From Frankiaceae bacterium (GTDB lineage Bacteria; Actinomycetota; Actinomycetes; Mycobacteriales; SCTD01): a DNA stretch of 7,640 nt. The position numbers and the translations under genes were made by a program. Position 1 is the stretch's first letter, and each line of letters starts with the position of its first letter. Shown piece after piece: positions 6,532 through 7,640 of the stretch. Where the stretch lies: the NCBI GenBank assembly GCA_026786045.1, contig JAJAYV010000162.1:1-7640 (forward strand), read 5' to 3'. A model generated the notes under the pieces. That model worked only from the letters and a program-made list of their open reading frames with translations. It had not been told where the DNA came from and ran no database searches.

Positions 6532-7640
6532 GCCTGCTGGAGGTCCGCGGGCTGAAGGTCCACTTCCCGATCAAGAAGGGGATCCTGCTCGAGCGCACCG
6601 TCGGCCATGTCCGCGCCGTCGACGGCGTCGACCTGTCCGTCGAGAAGGGCCGCACGCTCGGTGTCGTCGGCGAGTCCGGCTGCGGCAAGAGCACGCTCGG
6701 TCGCGCAATCCTGCAGCTGGAGCCGCTCACCGAGGGCTCGGTCGTCTTCGACGGCACCGACCTGTCCACCCTCAACGGCCGCGACCTGCGTGCGATGCGC
6801 AAGCGGATGCAGATGGTCTTCCAGGACCCGCTGGCCTCGCTCGACCCGCGCCAGTCGGTCGAGTCCGCGCTGTCCGAGCCGCTGCGCACCCACGGTGTGA
6901 AGGGCCCGTACGACGCGCGCGTCCGCGAGCTGCTCGACCTGGTCGGTCTTCCCGCCACTGCGGCGAACCGCTACCCGCACGAGTTCTCGGGCGGGCAGCG
7001 CCAGCGCGTCGGCATCGCCCGGGCCATCGCGCTCAACCCCGAGCTGATCATCGCGGACGAGCCGGTGTCGGCCCTGGACGTGTCGATCCAGGCGCAGGTC
7101 GTCAACCTGCTCGAGGAGCTGCAGCAGCGGCTCGGGCTGACCTACGTCGTCATCGCCCACGACCTGGCCGTCGTGCGCCACATCAGCGACGACATCGCCG
7201 TGATGTACCTCGGCGCGGTCGTCGAGGTCGCCCCCTCCGACGGGCTGTACGACGGACCGCTGCACCCGTACACCCGCTCGCTGCTGTCGGCGATCCCGAT
7301 CCCCGACCCGGAGGTCGAGGACAGCCGCGAACGGATCCTGCTGCGCGGCGACATCCCGTCCGCGGCCGCGCCGCCGTCCGGCTGCCGCTTCCACACCCGC
7401 TGCCCGTGGCGGCAGCCGACCCGCTGCTCCGACGAGGTGCCGCTGCTGCGCACCCTGCCGGGGGTGGCCGTCGACCACACCGTCGCCTGCCACTGGGCGG
7501 AGCAGATCGTGTCCGGCCAGCTCACCCCGATGTCGAGCGCCGAGGCGCTGGCGGCGGCGCCCGCCGGCCCGGAGGCTGAGGCCGGGGCTGAGGCCGGGGC
7601 GAGCCGGGGCGATGCCGGGGCTGAGGCCGGGGCTGAGGCC
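6528..7640 (+). CDS. Peptide ABC transporter ATP-binding protein, DppF/OppF type, open at window end
   Basis: Translation from ATG 6528, which overlaps the previous stop, stays open for 371 codons to the last base; the stop lies outside. It is the partner ATPase to the DppD-type subunit. Motifs: LLEVRGLKVHFPIKKG (3-18), a DppF-type start; Walker A GESGCGKS (48-55); Gln99 in VFQDPLASLDPR; signature FSGGQRQR (153-160); Walker B LIIADE with Glu178; D-loop ALD; His211 in IAHDLAVV. The Oligo_HPY tail begins at HPYTRSLLSAIPIPDP (246-261), with GC-x5-RC-x7-C and a final Cys (286, 292, 300, 321). After about residue 335 the typical domain is over and an Ala/Glu/Gly-rich low-complexity tail from 12-bp repeats runs to the edge. 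DppF proteins usually end near 320-350 residues, so this one has an unusual extension. The ATPase call is firm; the end is unknown. Confidence 0.92.
   Translation, partial: MSLLEVRGLKVHFPIKKGILLERTVGHVRAVDGVDLSVEKGRTLGVVGESGCGKSTLGRAILQLEPLTEGSVVFDGTDLSTLNGRDLRAMRKRMQMVFQDPLASLDPRQSVESALSEPLRTHGVKGPYDARVRELLDLVGLPATAANRYPHEFSGGQRQRVGIARAIALNPELIIADEPVSALDVSIQAQVVNLLEELQQRLGLTYVVIAHDLAVVRHISDDIAVMYLGAVVEVAPSDGLYDGPLHPYTRSLLSAIPIPDPEVEDSRERILLRGDIPSAAAPPSGCRFHTRCPWRQPTRCSDEVPLLRTLPGVAVDHTVACHWAEQIVSGQLTPMSSAEALAAAPAGPEAEAGAEAGASRGDAGAEAGAEA
7575..7640 (+). repeat. 12-bp tandem repeat array in the ATPase tail, continuing past the window
   Basis: The unit GCTGAGGCCGGG (Ala-Glu-Ala-Gly) is perfect at 7575-7586, 7587-7598 and 7620-7631, and begins again at 7632-7640 where the window ends. 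Between them are two degenerate units: GCGAGCCGGG (7599-7608, 10 bp) and GCGATGCCGGG (7609-7619, 11 bp). Their losses of 2 and 1 bp sum to 3, so the reading frame is restored after a short stretch reading A-S-R-G-D-A-G. The total number of units cannot be seen. Confidence 0.85.

Noticed and set aside
5991..7493. A 500-codon open frame antisense to the two ATPase genes
   Set aside because: The sense strand carries all ABC motifs in both genes. The antisense product shows no family features and would span the junction of two genes.
1..7640. Mobile element, defence system, RNA gene or CRISPR array
   Set aside because: No transposase, integrase, terminal repeats, tRNA/rRNA-like sequence or spaced repeat array was seen. 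All sizeable stretches are accounted for by conventional genes of uniform composition.

Overview
The window is very GC-rich throughout and its third codon positions are almost all G or C. Together with GTG starts, an actinobacterial-type DUF4229 membrane protein and lipoproteins with long acidic or Pro-rich linkers, this points to a high-GC Actinomycetota chromosome. A Geodermatophilaceae-like organism would fit, but that is inference only. No RNA gene, insertion sequence, phage gene, integrase or CRISPR array is visible.

Layout. (1) 1-490, minus: the N-terminal part of a polytopic GT-C (GT39/ArnT-like) glycosyltransferase that runs off the left edge. (2) 526-870, plus: a small two-helix DUF4229 protein, divergent from the glycosyltransferase across only 35 bp. 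(3) 918-1658, minus: a secreted M15-family metallopeptidase lipoprotein (D-Ala-D-Ala carboxypeptidase type), convergent with DUF4229. (4) 1659-1843: a 185-bp divergent control region, the longest gene-free stretch, with a repeated CACGATCG element. (5) 1844-7640, plus: a complete dipeptide/oligopeptide ABC importer operon in the order binding protein, two permeases, two ATPases. Its last gene is open at the right edge.

How the genes work together. The lipid-anchored binding protein captures a peptide-like ligand outside the membrane and delivers it to the DppB/DppC-type permease pair. The DppD/DppF-type ATPases power import. The four membrane and ATPase genes are tightly packed: ATGA overlaps at 4560-4563 and 6528-6531, and a 13-nt gap at the permease/ATPase junction that holds a small tandem duplication. 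An exported M15 peptidase diverges from the operon, so a link between wall-peptide release and peptide import is possible, as in the E. coli ddpX-ddpABCDF arrangement. Nothing in the sequence proves it.

Most of this window is conventional. I do not see convincing evidence for an undescribed system. The points most worth a second look are the imperfect 12-bp repeat array with compensating indels in the tail of the last ATPase, the duplicated stop/start junction, the paired operator-like repeats, and the M15 peptidase/transporter pairing.
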